Made by a program: the position numbers and the translations under genes
Assembly: GCA_033812795.1 (NCBI GenBank)
Contig: JAPXSY010000006.1
Location: 1-64,000 of the forward strand
DNA: 64,000 bases
Direction: 5' to 3'
Source: JAPXSY01 sp033812795
Lineage (GTDB): Bacteria; Verrucomicrobiota; Kiritimatiellia; RFP12; UBA1067
Shown here: positions 41,292 to 50,896 of the stretch, in pieces
Layout of the letters: every line of letters starts with the position of its first letter
How positions within the stretch are numbered: the stretch's first letter is position 1
The notes under the pieces: model-generated
The model's input: the letters and a program-made list of their open reading frames with translations, nothing else
Database searches by the model: none
What the model was told of the DNA's origin: nothing

Positions 41292-42011
41292 TTACACCTG
41301 CAGAAGCGAACCCACCACCCCTGCCACCGCATCCCGTCCCAAACGGTTCGGACCCATCTGAACCTCAAGATCGATCCGCTTGTCTTCCTCCGCGTCTGCC
41401 ACCACCCGGCAGGCCACCGGTTCGCCACCCAGCGCGCGATTGAAAAGCTCCGGCAACGGCTCGTCCGGCATTAGATCCTCAAACGGCCGTCCCAACACCT
41501 CGTTCTCTTCCCGAAGATCGAACATCTTCAGGAAGGCCGGGTTGACACACCGGAACACCCGGTCCCGATCGCACACAAAACAGGCGCTCTGCGCGTTCTC
41601 AAACGCATTCGCCATGCTGCGCAGAGCCTGCCACTGTTTGCGCCGGCGCTCCGTGTTGCGGACCGTGAACACCAAATCACCGCTATTGATCAGATCAATC
41701 ACGCTGATGGTCACCTCCGCCGCGAACACCGTTCCGTCCTGACGCTGGCACTTGGCGTCGAGCATGATGTGGCGCGCCTCATCGATCCCTTTGCGGATCC
41801 GCCCGATCATCTGCGGGGTGACGCCCGGGATCAGAAAAGCCACCGGCTTGTCCCACACCTCCTCCGGCTTAACCTGAAAATACTCGGTCGCACGCGGATT
41901 GATCTCAATCACATGCCCGTTCGGGTCCGTGATCAGCAACGCATCATACATGCCGGCGATGAGTTGACGGTAAAGTGATTTATGATCCCGCATCGCGCAA
42001 ACGGACGTCAT
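41292..42011 (-). CDS. tandem PAS-domain sensor protein without output domain
   Basis: Two PAS domains are visible: about residues 15-120 (YDALLITDPNGHVIEINPRATEYF) and 130-230 (SACFVCDRDRVFRCVNPAFLKMF). The 239-residue protein ends shortly after the second domain, with no kinase, GGDEF or HTH module. GGGGGG precedes the ATG. It could act as a stand-alone sensor or scaffold for another signalling protein; a partner is not evident. It lies 29 bp upstream of the RluA-type gene and diverges from the zinc-ribbon gene. Confidence 0.82.
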   Translation of the reverse strand: MTSVCAMRDHKSLYRQLIAGMYDALLITDPNGHVIEINPRATEYFQVKPEEVWDKPVAFLIPGVTPQMIGRIRKGIDEARHIMLDAKCQRQDGTVFAAEVTISVIDLINSGDLVFTVRNTERRRKQWQALRSMANAFENAQSACFVCDRDRVFRCVNPAFLKMFDLREENEVLGRPFEDLMPDEPLPELFNRALGGEPVACRVVADAEEDKRIDLEVQMGPNRLGRDAVAGVVGSLLQV

Positions 42012-42190
42012 GTATCCCCCCTCTTTTCCAACACCTGCCGCACACGGTTACATCGTGCGGGACACGTTCACAACAACATGATTACTATGACAGGTTACTT
42101 CGCTTTCCGCAATTCCTGTTTTCATGAAATATGGACTCGCCTTACCCTGTCCGGCGTATTATCATGATCTCACCATTTGGGGAGGGAGTT

Positions 42191-42448
42191 ATGGAAGAGC
42201 GGCTTGACGAAACCACCTTCGTTTCATTCATTTGTGAGGCGTGCAATCAGGAGATTGAGGCACCCGCAGACCTTGCGGGCCGTGAAACCGAGTGCCCGAC
42301 CTGCGGCGTGACCCTCACGGTGCCTTACGTCTCCACGCCCGGAACCCTCTGGGGCGGTCCCCTTGAAAACACGGGGGGCCCCACTCCCGCGCAGACGGAG
42401 GCCATGAAGAGCCGGACGATCCGCATCGAACTGCCGGACAGTTGGTGA
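42191..42448 (+). CDS. small zinc-ribbon protein
   Basis: The ATG at 42191 follows GGGGAGGGAG. The 85-residue product has two CxxC knuckles (FICEACNQEIEAP and TECPTCGVTLTVP) at about residues 15-45, a zinc-ribbon arrangement common in PVC proteins that read extracellular or RNA-related signals. The C-terminal half is polar with no recognisable fold. A TATTAT box at 42158-42163 may serve its promoter. It is followed after 7 bp by the GT4 gene, so they are probably co-transcribed. Confidence 0.75.
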   Translation: MEERLDETTFVSFICEACNQEIEAPADLAGRETECPTCGVTLTVPYVSTPGTLWGGPLENTGGPTPAQTEAMKSRTIRIELPDSW

Positions 42449-42455
42449 TCGTCCC

Positions 42456-43634
42456 ATGTCCCGCATCCTGTTCATCTCCCCGAAACCCTACTCCCCTTGG
42501 GAAGGCGCCTGCCACCGGACGCGCCATATACTCGAAGCCCAAATTGCCTTAGGGTACGATGTCGACCTGCTCACCCCGACGGAGGGTCAGACGCCCACCG
42601 TTGCCGACTCCGTCACCACTATCCCGCTGCCACGCCTCCCGTTCTGCCGACGCACGCCCACCCTCCCTTCGCTTCTCCGCCTCACACTGGACCTGCTCGC
42701 GCTTCTCAAGATCCTCTGGCTTGCGGGAAACACGCGGTATGCGCTGATCCACGGACAGGGCAACAGCGGGGTCCTCGCCTGGGCCGCGGCGCGCCTGCTG
42801 CGCATCCCCTGTATCGTGGAACTGCGGAACGACCCTGCGCCAGACCCCGCGCACCGGCGCGGCCTCATCCCCGCACTCTACCGACGGCTGGAACACAAGG
42901 CGCTGAGACAGGCGGATGCGGTCATCGGCCATGATGCGGCAACGGTCGCGCGTCTGACAGACTTGGGCTGCCATAGCCGCGCGTGCGTGATCGCCGACAT
43001 CCCGGCCGTAACCGAGGTGGCGGACGCACCGGCCCGCAATCTGGCGAAAGCGCGTTACCGGACCCTGACCGATCAGGATCTGGTCACCTGCGTCGCTTCC
43101 TATACCCGGTTTCAGGGACTCGACCTCTTTTTCAACGCGCTCCCGCGCCTGTTGGCAACGCTGCCCCACACGCGGTGCGTGGTCGTCGGCGGCGGCCCGG
43201 AGGAGATCGCGCAGATGCGCGAAGCCCTCGACCGGGCAGGCATCCATGAGGCCGTGACTTTCCCGGGCCGATTGTCCACCAGCGAGTTGGCCGCGTTGCT
43301 CGCGATTTCGGACGTGCTGGTCTCGTCCCGCCGTGCCGGCGCCACCGCACCCATCAAAGTTCTCGACTACCTCCTTTCCGGCACTCCCATCGTGGCAGTC
43401 GACACCCCCGCCAACCGCGCCATCCTCTCGCCGGAAAACGCCGTGATCACCCCCGCCACGCCGGAGGGACTGGCGGACGGACTCATCCGCCTCCTGAGGT
43501 CGCCCGGACTCCGTACGGAACTCAGACTCAAAGGCCGCGAAACCCTGCGCCGCGAAAACCGCACGCCCGAGGCCTTCCACGCAGCCCTGGCGCGCTGTTA
43601 CACCTATGCGCTCTCCCGGTCGGAGGCCGAGTGA
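42456..43634 (+). CDS. family 4 glycosyltransferase
   Basis: This is a 392-residue GT-B enzyme. The N-terminal acceptor domain opens MSRILFISPKPYSPWEG and contains IHGQGNSGVLAWAAARLL. The donor domain has VTCVASYTRFQGLDLF, RCVVVGGGPEEIAQM and the GT4 E-x7-E-like segment PIKVLDYLLSGTPIVAVD. The enzyme probably adds a sugar to a surface polysaccharide or lipid; donor and acceptor are unknown. It ends one base before the start of the endonuclease gene. Confidence 0.88.
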   Translation: MSRILFISPKPYSPWEGACHRTRHILEAQIALGYDVDLLTPTEGQTPTVADSVTTIPLPRLPFCRRTPTLPSLLRLTLDLLALLKILWLAGNTRYALIHGQGNSGVLAWAAARLLRIPCIVELRNDPAPDPAHRRGLIPALYRRLEHKALRQADAVIGHDAATVARLTDLGCHSRACVIADIPAVTEVADAPARNLAKARYRTLTDQDLVTCVASYTRFQGLDLFFNALPRLLATLPHTRCVVVGGGPEEIAQMREALDRAGIHEAVTFPGRLSTSELAALLAISDVLVSSRRAGATAPIKVLDYLLSGTPIVAVDTPANRAILSPENAVITPATPEGLADGLIRLLRSPGLRTELRLKGRETLRRENRTPEAFHAALARCYTYALSRSEAE

Positions 43635-43635
43635 G

Positions 43636-44676
43636 ATGACGCGCCGCCTCCTCCGTTTCGCGCGCTCCTTCGTCATACTGGTCTCGCTGTTTCTGCTGTC
43701 GACATTGATCGCCGCCAACGCGCTCGTTCATCTGCCGCGCCAACGCCAACAGAGCCTGCTCCAAAACCTTCCGGATGTTGCGGCCCAAACGCTCACGCGT
43801 GTCGGCCATGCCGCGGCCGACATCACCGACGGACTCGGCTGGACCGGCCGTGACGCCGTGGCCGCCCTGCCGCAGCCGACGGACACCAACCGCCTGACCC
43901 GCGCGGGTGTACCGCGCCGACTGCCCTCCTGCACCGCGCCGGATGATCTGGTCGTGCTCAACAAGATCGGCTTCACCATCGGTTATTCACCCGCGTGGCG
44001 TCATCCGGTCTGGGTCGCCTACCGGGCCGACCCGACGTGCCGAAACCCGCTGTTACCGCGCCCCTCCGGATTCAAGCCCGACCCTGCCGCGCCGCGTTCG
44101 CCCAAACACCGGGAGTACTCCCGCAGCGGATACAACCGCGGCCATATGGTTCCCAACCGCGTGATCGCCTCGCGTCACGGTCCCGCAGCGCAGGCGCAGA
44201 CCTTCCTCACCTCGAACATCTGCCCGCAGCGCGCCTCCCTCAATCAGGGGCCGTGGGAAAACCTGGAGTTCCGTATCGCGGAACTCTGGCCTACGCGGTA
44301 CGGTTCGGTCTGGGTTCTGGCCGGCGCGGTGCCCGCACCCGAGGCCCGGCGACTGCCCTCCGGTATCCATGTGCCCGCCGCGTTTTACCAGATCGTCGTG
44401 ACCCAGCCGCAGGACGGGACACTCCGCGCCTTCGCGGTGTACATGCCGCAACACGTCCGGCGCCGCACCCCGGTCCGCTCCATGCTGGTTTCGATCGACG
44501 AGTTGGAGACGCTCACGGGGTTCGATTTTCTCTCCGAGCTGCCGGACGAGGTGGAGGCAGAACTCGAAGCCGCCACGCCCACGCGCCTCTGGCCCGTGGG
44601 GCTTGTCGGCACCATCCGGCTTGTGCGTGAACGCTTCCGCCGCTACCCCGTGAAACGCGTTCAGGGCGCGCGCTGA
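43636..44676 (+). CDS. DNA/RNA non-specific (NUC) endonuclease, membrane-anchored or secreted
   Basis: ATG 43636 lies one base after the GT4 stop and begins a basic N-terminus plus hydrophobic segment (SFVILVSLFLLSTLIAANAL), a signal anchor or signal peptide. The betabetaalpha-metal domain at about residues 125-300 has the motif YNRGHMVPN, where the usual DRGH has Asn for Asp, then FLTSNICPQRASLNQGPWENLE with the metal-binding Asn. The enzyme would degrade DNA or RNA outside the cytoplasm. The 346-residue product overlaps the convergent GH16 gene by 16 bp. Confidence 0.88.
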   Translation: MTRRLLRFARSFVILVSLFLLSTLIAANALVHLPRQRQQSLLQNLPDVAAQTLTRVGHAAADITDGLGWTGRDAVAALPQPTDTNRLTRAGVPRRLPSCTAPDDLVVLNKIGFTIGYSPAWRHPVWVAYRADPTCRNPLLPRPSGFKPDPAAPRSPKHREYSRSGYNRGHMVPNRVIASRHGPAAQAQTFLTSNICPQRASLNQGPWENLEFRIAELWPTRYGSVWVLAGAVPAPEARRLPSGIHVPAAFYQIVVTQPQDGTLRAFAVYMPQHVRRRTPVRSMLVSIDELETLTGFDFLSELPDEVEAELEAATPTRLWPVGLVGTIRLVRERFRRYPVKRVQGAR

Positions 44677-45497
44677 TAGACGCGCACATAATCGATCTCA
44701 TACGTCTGAGGCAACATGGCGTCGTCGATCCCCTTTTGCCCGCCCCACGCCCCGCCGATCGCCAGATTGATGAGCAGGTAGTGCGGTTTACGGAACGGGT
44801 TGTCCTCCCCGGCACCCGCCTTGTCGAGCAAGAACCGGTGATAGAGCGTATCGTCATAGTAGAAATCCATGCGATCCTCGAACCGCTCCACAACATAGAG
44901 GTGAAAGTCATCCGACGGTTTCTGGTCATGCAGTTTGCCGCCCAAAGAGGTGCGCTTGCCTTGGGTCGTGTCAAACCAGTGCACATTGGCGTGAACCGTT
45001 GCGGGCGCATGCCCCACGAACTCCATGATGTCGATCTCGCCGCAACGCGGCCAGCCGATGGACCGGAATGAGGTGCCGAGCATCCAGATCGCGGGCCACA
45101 TGCCGCGTCCGCGCGGCAGCTTCGCACGCACCTCGACACGCCCGTATGTCACCGCGAACAACCCCTCGGTGGTCAGACTGGCCGAAGTGTAGGCCGCGGT
45201 TTCCGCCTCGCGCCAATCCTCGGATCCGGACTTGTGCCCGGGATTGGCAAACGTCTCCTTGCGGCCTTCGATCACCAGACACCCGTTCTCGACCCGCGCG
45301 TTCTCCCGGCGCGCCACGGTGTAGAACTGCGCCTCCCGATTACGGACAAACCCCTTCTCATACGTCCACTTGGCCGGATCCGGCATGCCGGGCCGGTCAA
45401 ACTCATCCGCCCACACCAGCCGCCACCCCTCGCGCTCCGCCGCGCCCGCACCGCATACCAGCAAGGCGATCACACCCAACACGCATCCCATCCGCAT
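44661..45497 (-). CDS. GH16 family glycoside hydrolase (beta-glucanase-like), secreted
   Basis: ATG 45497 follows AAAGGGGGAGC and gives a signal peptide (MGCVLGVIALLVCGAGAA). The 278-residue jelly-roll enzyme opens WRLVWADEFDRPGMPDPAKW. The catalytic motif EIDIMEFVG near residue 153 supplies the nucleophile and acid/base glutamates. YLLINLAIGGAWGG and YEIDYVRVYQ close the fold. Members cut beta-1,3 or mixed beta-glucans, laminarin or related marine polysaccharides; which is not decidable here. Confidence 0.93.
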   Translation of the reverse strand: MRMGCVLGVIALLVCGAGAAEREGWRLVWADEFDRPGMPDPAKWTYEKGFVRNREAQFYTVARRENARVENGCLVIEGRKETFANPGHKSGSEDWREAETAAYTSASLTTEGLFAVTYGRVEVRAKLPRGRGMWPAIWMLGTSFRSIGWPRCGEIDIMEFVGHAPATVHANVHWFDTTQGKRTSLGGKLHDQKPSDDFHLYVVERFEDRMDFYYDDTLYHRFLLDKAGAGEDNPFRKPHYLLINLAIGGAWGGQKGIDDAMLPQTYEIDYVRVYQRAP

Positions 45498-45640
45498 CCG
45501 CTCCCCCTTTCCGCCGCCCCACAGCGGCATTTCACCTCACGTTCCGACACCCAATCTGTTACGGCATGCCATTCACGGCCAACGCCTTGCCTTGGGCAGC
45601 CTCGTCAAGCCGGGGCTCCACCGCGCGTTCTGTTATCCGT

Positions 45641-47680
45641 TCACGGTTCTGCCGTCGCGCGTCCGATCCGGTCCGCATCGTCCGCATAGCTGTACGCGAA
45701 ACGTTGCCGCGTCTCCACGCAGGTCAGGGTCGGCGGCGTTTGCTGTCCGCCGGTCTGGCGCGGCAGATACTCCACGGCACAGGCTTGGACAGGCCGGTCC
45801 CGGGAATCGGCCTGAAGCACCTTGTGCCCCAGATACGTGAACCGTTCCGGCGTCCTGCCCGGACGCGTGCGGTACCAGCCGGTGAGACGGCCCTGATCAT
45901 CGTATGCGTACAGATCCTTCCACCCTTTTTCAAAGGTGAGCATCGGGTCGGCGTACCGGTGCTCCGCATTGGTGTAGTCAACCGACAGGACCTGTCCGTC
46001 ATCCCGATAGGCCCGCACCTCATTCGGCAGATAATAGAACGAGATGATCGAAGGCGCGGTATATCCCTTGCCGTGACGCGCGAAGCATCCGATATCAACG
46101 CGGTGGCGCAGCAGAGCCGAGGGCATCCCTTGGTCATCAACCGGCCTGAAGGCGCCGTGATACGACACCGTGAGTTTCACACGCGAGGCGTTTGCGTTCA
46201 GAGGCGTGATGACAATTTTCCGGGTGTCGCCCTGCAACACGGTCCAGCGGAAGGCCCCTTCCTGCTGCTGACCGGGCACTGCGGCCTCCACGGTCATCAC
46301 CCGCTCGCGGGACACGCCGCGCACAACCCGCGCGATGCAGCAGGGCGTATCGAACAGCCCCTCGGAGCGCAGGTCGAAGAAATCCAAACCCGCCTGAACC
46401 TTGGCATCCTCCACTGTCCGAAGCGCCACCAAGGGCGGGATCGCCTCCGGCGTCATGGCCTGCGCCATCCGCACCATGGCCTCGACATCCAGTTGCGCGG
46501 CATCGAATACAACCGGATGCGCCGCACCGGTCAAGTACCGCTCCTCGTCCTTTGCGACCGCCTTCTGCGTGATCCGGAGAATCCGCTGCAGCGTCGGACC
46601 GATCCGATTCCGCTGCGTCAGCGCGCGCTTGGTCGCTGGCGTGAACGCCGCCAAGGTTGCGGCGAAGGCGTTCACGAACGGCTGGTCCGAACCCGACGAT
46701 CCTTGGCTGATCACGAAAAACGGGGCGTTGACCGGATAGAGATCCCCGGTTTCGGGATCATGGTCCCGATGTTCAGGGAACACCCAAATCTGGTTTCCGA
46801 GATAAAAACGCAGGGAGATGATCGCCCGGAGCGGATCGGTCACGGCCGCGCGCGGCAGACTGCGCCAATACGGGCCACTCACCATGGAGAGTGACGCGTT
46901 GCCCAGTACCGGCGCGTCGAACAGGCCGTTCGGCAGACTCAGGTGGACCTGGGCCTGCTTTGCCTGCTCGCCATACACCACCGGCGTCAGGCCGGGATAG
47001 TTCGACACCACCAGCAGCGAATGATTCCCGTCCCGGTTCACATACAGATCGCCGAAATTCCCGGACGCCGTCCCCGCCTTGAACCCCGCGCGCACCGTTT
47101 CCGCCGCCGCGCCGCGATACGCCTCCGCATAATCGGAAACGGGACGCAGATCCGGAACGAGCAGGTTAAACCGTGTCCGGAAACATCCGAACTCGAAATC
47201 CCATATCGTGTTTTCCGCATTCACTTCCGCCGGACGTCCCATAACAACGGATACGGGACGGACGGTCGGCATACCCTCAACCGGTTTTCCCTGAAGACGC
47301 CGCGCCTTGTCCAACAGTTCCCGGAATGCCTTGATGGGGCCAAGCGATTTCAGGTCCCGGTCCGCCTCAATCGCGGCGGCGTCGCGGAAACCAAGGTCGA
47401 TCGCGCGATCCAGCGCCGCCAACGCTTCCCCTTTGTCGGCACGGTAAGCGAGTGCGCAGGCCAGATTGTACTGCCACGTCGGGTCACGAGGCAGCAGGGC
47501 CACGCCCTCACGGCAGATCCGCTCCATCTCCTCAGTCTCTCCCGTCCGCACGACCCGCATCAGTTGCTGTTGCAGAGCGAGGTGTTTCGGATAGAGCAAC
47601 GGCATCTCAAACACGTTGGTCACGGCACCCGCAACCATCGAAATCAGACACGCGCAGACAAAAATCCCGCGTTTCCTCAT
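45641..47680 (-). CDS. exported protein of unknown function with short TPR-like N-terminus
   Basis: I do not recognise the family. ATG 47680 follows AAGGGGGA and gives a signal peptide (KRGIFVCACLISMVAGAVT). Residues about 30-110 are TPR-like (PTWQYNLACALAYRADKGEALAALDRAIDLGF). The remaining 550 residues look like mixed alpha/beta to beta-rich extracellular domains, with short blocks such as YLPNEVRAYRDDGQVLSVDY and LYAYDDQGRLTGWYRT (RHS-like spacing but not tandem). It starts 37 bp after the alpha/beta hydrolase gene on the same strand. Confidence 0.7.
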   Translation of the reverse strand: MRKRGIFVCACLISMVAGAVTNVFEMPLLYPKHLALQQQLMRVVRTGETEEMERICREGVALLPRDPTWQYNLACALAYRADKGEALAALDRAIDLGFRDAAAIEADRDLKSLGPIKAFRELLDKARRLQGKPVEGMPTVRPVSVVMGRPAEVNAENTIWDFEFGCFRTRFNLLVPDLRPVSDYAEAYRGAAAETVRAGFKAGTASGNFGDLYVNRDGNHSLLVVSNYPGLTPVVYGEQAKQAQVHLSLPNGLFDAPVLGNASLSMVSGPYWRSLPRAAVTDPLRAIISLRFYLGNQIWVFPEHRDHDPETGDLYPVNAPFFVISQGSSGSDQPFVNAFAATLAAFTPATKRALTQRNRIGPTLQRILRITQKAVAKDEERYLTGAAHPVVFDAAQLDVEAMVRMAQAMTPEAIPPLVALRTVEDAKVQAGLDFFDLRSEGLFDTPCCIARVVRGVSRERVMTVEAAVPGQQQEGAFRWTVLQGDTRKIVITPLNANASRVKLTVSYHGAFRPVDDQGMPSALLRHRVDIGCFARHGKGYTAPSIISFYYLPNEVRAYRDDGQVLSVDYTNAEHRYADPMLTFEKGWKDLYAYDDQGRLTGWYRTRPGRTPERFTYLGHKVLQADSRDRPVQACAVEYLPRQTGGQQTPPTLTCVETRQRFAYSYADDADRIGRATAEP

Positions 47681-47717
47681 CACGTCCCCCTTCCCTATGC
47701 TGTCCCGCACTGTCCTT

Positions 47718-48518
47718 TTATCCAAACAGCCTACGCCACCACGGCACCGGCGCCCGCGTCTGCCGCATCAGCCATTGGATGACCTCGTCATTCCCGTAGG
47801 CGCGATCCCACACGGCATGACCCGCACCTTCGAATTCCGTATACCGGACCGCACGGTTGCCGACCTGTTTCAGCGCCTGAACCATACGCCGGGAACAGGC
47901 CACATCGACATTCTGGTCGGCCGTGCCGTGAAAAACCCAGATCGGCATCCGCCGGAGTTCCCGCACCCGCCGGATATCCCCCCCGCCGCAAACGGGAATC
48001 GCGGCGGCAAAACGTTCGGGGCGGCGCTGAATCGCATCCCAAGTGCCGAACCCGCCCAACGAAAGTCCCGTGATGTAGACCCGGTCCGGGTCCGCCTGAC
48101 ACGCATCCACCAGATGGTCCACCATGGCCAGCACGACCTCCATGGACGGGGCAGGCTGCGGCGGCATGGCATAGTCTTCCCCGCGCGCCAGCCGTTTCAC
48201 CCACCAGTTGCCGGTTTGGCACTGCGGCGCCAAGATCATCACAGGTTCAGGCTGGCGGAGCAGGGTGGACAGCAGGGCGGGCAGCCCGACTTTGAGGTGA
48301 CGGCGGTTGTCCGTGCCGCACTCTCCGGATCCGTGCAGAAACAGGATCAGGGGATATCGGACGCCGGGCCGGGGAAACTGCGGCGCGCTCAACCGGTAAG
48401 CGAACGTCTCCCCGGTCGGCGCATTGGTAAAAACGCAGGAATGAAAACGTTCCTCGACCGTGAACTGCGCACACGCCTTGAGGGTCAGCGCAAAAAGAAC
48501 CAGAAGCCAGCCTTTCAT
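47718..48518 (-). CDS. secreted alpha/beta hydrolase (esterase)
   Basis: The 266-residue protein has a signal peptide (GWLLVLFALTLKACA). It has an alpha/beta-hydrolase fold with an oxyanion region YPLILFLHGSGECG, a nucleophile serine in ITGLSLGGFGTWDA, an Asp near GTADQNVDV and the catalytic His in EGAGHAVWDRAY. This resembles secreted phospholipase/carboxylesterases and feruloyl-type esterases of polysaccharide users. No clear ribosome-binding site is seen; a CATACT box lies seven bases before the ATG. Confidence 0.88.
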   Translation of the reverse strand: MKGWLLVLFALTLKACAQFTVEERFHSCVFTNAPTGETFAYRLSAPQFPRPGVRYPLILFLHGSGECGTDNRRHLKVGLPALLSTLLRQPEPVMILAPQCQTGNWWVKRLARGEDYAMPPQPAPSMEVVLAMVDHLVDACQADPDRVYITGLSLGGFGTWDAIQRRPERFAAAIPVCGGGDIRRVRELRRMPIWVFHGTADQNVDVACSRRMVQALKQVGNRAVRYTEFEGAGHAVWDRAYGNDEVIQWLMRQTRAPVPWWRRLFG

Positions 48519-48642
48519 GGGGATCAGTATGCCATAACCCGTCCGTCTTGGGGAGCGTCAATTCGCGCGCTCGTTTCCCGCCGGAGCGTCATGCGCGGCA
48601 CCGCTTTCTGGTCTGTCCGCGCCAAAGCGGCGCGCTGATCGA

Positions 48643-50766
48643 TCAACTCGCCCCCAGCCCTCTGCTCATCACCACGCGCGCCAGCGCCTCGATCGCCCCT
48701 TCCGCGGTCGCCTCCGCCGCGACCGCATCCGGTTGACGGCCGAATCCGGCCAGCGCCTCCGAAGTCGGCCTGCCGATCGTCACCACGATCTGACCGGCCA
48801 GCGCCTCCACGCCCGCCTGCCCCATAAACGCCTCAACCGCTGATGCGCTCGCAAAGAAAACCGCATCGGACGCGGGCAACCGGGGATAGTGAACCGGTTC
48901 GTTGACGTACAACAGAACGTCCTCTACCGCCGCGCCCTCTTCGCGCAGAACATCGGCCAACAGCGGTCCGGCCTTTTCCGAACGCAACCGCAACACGTTG
49001 CATCCCGCTATTTCCAACGTCCGCATTTCCGCCGCCAATCCCGCCGCACTGTATTCCATCGGCGGCGTCAGATCCGGATGGATACCATGGTGCCGAAACG
49101 CCGCGGCACTCCCCGGCCCGCAGGCCATCACCCGCGGCAGACGCCGCAGGTCGACCCCCGCCTGCCGGATCATGCCCATGAACAGATGAACCGCCGAGGG
49201 TGAAGTCAACACCACCCAGTCAAACGACGCGATCCGCGTCAACGCCCGCTCCGCTTCAACACACGGCGTCAGCCGGATCAGTGGCCGGAGCAACGGCACT
49301 CCCCCGAAATCGACCACCCGCAACGCGGTCTTGTCCAGCAACGCCTCACTGCACGTCAACAACACGCGGCAACCACGCAACGCGCCGGTGTCCCGCCGAT
49401 ACGCGCCCGCCGCCGCTTCACCGATTACCAGGAGTCCCGGCGCCTTCGTCTCCACCGGCGCGGCCGCACCCTCGCGCAACCCGGCCAGCGTGGTGCGGAA
49501 AATCAGTTCGTCCTCCGCCCCCGCGTCAAAAACCAGTCCGACCGGGGTTTTCCCATCCCAGCCCTCCGCAAGCAACTGGCCGGCCATCTCCGTCGCCACA
49601 CGCACGGACATGAACAGCACCAACGGCAGACGCCGACGCGCTTCGAGCGACACGCTGGCTACGGCGCCGCCCTCGACCCGCGGCGTGAATGCCGTGAACC
49701 CGCGGGACACGCCGCGTTTGGTGAGCAGCATTCCTGTGCCGGTGGTGGCCACGGTCAGCGCACTCACCCCCGCCCGCACGCGGTAAGGCAGTTCCAACCG
49801 TTCCAACTCGTCAGTCTCTTCCGCCAGCCGCCCGAACAATCCGGGGTCACCCCCCTTCAGCCGCACGACCCGTCTGCCCTGACGGGCATACTTCGCGATG
49901 AGGTCAGTAATATCGGGCTGCCGCACCGCATGTTCGCCGCACCGTTTACCCACGAAGACGCGCTCGGCCGAGGGCGGCAGAAACTCCAGCAACCGGTCAT
50001 CCATCAGCACGTCGTAGAGGCATACCTCCGCCTGCCGCAAATCCCGGACGCCGCCCCAAGTGCAGGACTCGGCCACGCCCACCCCCGCGCCCACAAAGCG
50101 CACCGCTTTGACAAAATATCCGCGCACCCTCGTCCAGACCGGATCGCCCAGTCGGAAGGTCACCGCCAACCGTCCCTGACCGGCGGGCACCGGCAGTTCT
50201 GAAAGCGGTATCCACTCGCTCACGCGCTCTTCCAGACCGAGCCGGTTCAGAGCCGCGCCAGCCATCAGCAGAGCGTCATACCGGCCAGCATCGAGTTGCT
50301 CCAGGCGCGACGGGATCGCGCCGCGGATCGGCTTCAGCACGGCGTGCGGGAATCGCGCCCGCGCAAAGGCTCCGCGCCGCTCGCTACTGACCCCCACCAC
50401 CGGCTTCTCCGGCAGGTCAGCCCACGTTTTACCTTGCGGCAGAACCCATGCGTCGCGCGGATCTTCCCCCCAAGGCAGCCAGAACCAGTCCAAATCCGGC
50501 GGTACGGGATCAGGCAGGTCTTTGGCGCTGTGTACGGCCAAATCGATGCATCCCTTGCGCAAGGCGTCATCCAAATCGCGCGTGAAAAAATCCGCCGGAC
50601 TGACGCGCAGGTCGGTGGCCAGATCCCGGTCACCCGGCGTTTCCAGCGTCACGGGATCGAATTCGAGAAACGGAAACAGCGCGGCAATCCGGTTGAGCGC
50701 GTCACGCGTCTGAGCCAGCGCCAGCCGACTGCCCCGCGTCCCGACTTTCGCGCGTACCGTTTGCAT
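48643..50766 (-). CDS. fusion of hydroxymethylbilane synthase, uroporphyrinogen methyltransferase and uroporphyrinogen synthase (HemC-CobA-HemD)
   Basis: ATG 50766 follows AAGGAAAGG. Residues 1 to about 210 match HemC domains 1 and 2, with RGSRLA, HSAKDLP and SSERRGAF, but HemC stops after PVPAGQGRLAVTFRL. Domain 3, which carries the cysteine for the dipyrromethane cofactor, is missing. CobA follows at about 222-455 (VGAGVGVAESC, VRLKGGDPGLFGR) but lacks a clear TGH motif near its end. HemD fills the rest (VVLTSPSAVHLFMGMI, VFFASASAVEAF). The protein would make and methylate uroporphyrinogen III towards heme, siroheme or cobalamin. It follows the Met8-HemA gene on the same strand. Confidence 0.85.
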   Translation of the reverse strand: MQTVRAKVGTRGSRLALAQTRDALNRIAALFPFLEFDPVTLETPGDRDLATDLRVSPADFFTRDLDDALRKGCIDLAVHSAKDLPDPVPPDLDWFWLPWGEDPRDAWVLPQGKTWADLPEKPVVGVSSERRGAFARARFPHAVLKPIRGAIPSRLEQLDAGRYDALLMAGAALNRLGLEERVSEWIPLSELPVPAGQGRLAVTFRLGDPVWTRVRGYFVKAVRFVGAGVGVAESCTWGGVRDLRQAEVCLYDVLMDDRLLEFLPPSAERVFVGKRCGEHAVRQPDITDLIAKYARQGRRVVRLKGGDPGLFGRLAEETDELERLELPYRVRAGVSALTVATTGTGMLLTKRGVSRGFTAFTPRVEGGAVASVSLEARRRLPLVLFMSVRVATEMAGQLLAEGWDGKTPVGLVFDAGAEDELIFRTTLAGLREGAAAPVETKAPGLLVIGEAAAGAYRRDTGALRGCRVLLTCSEALLDKTALRVVDFGGVPLLRPLIRLTPCVEAERALTRIASFDWVVLTSPSAVHLFMGMIRQAGVDLRRLPRVMACGPGSAAAFRHHGIHPDLTPPMEYSAAGLAAEMRTLEIAGCNVLRLRSEKAGPLLADVLREEGAAVEDVLLYVNEPVHYPRLPASDAVFFASASAVEAFMGQAGVEALAGQIVVTIGRPTSEALAGFGRQPDAVAAEATAEGAIEALARVVMSRGLGAS

Positions 50767-50896
50767 GGTTAACCTTTCCTTCACTTCCGAACGAGCCGTA
50801 CCGCAACATGCCCATGAGTAAACTTCATGCTCTTCGTATCCTTGTGGTGTAACAACATGTTATTGCGTTTGTTGATCCGTAAGGCACTGCCGAAAA

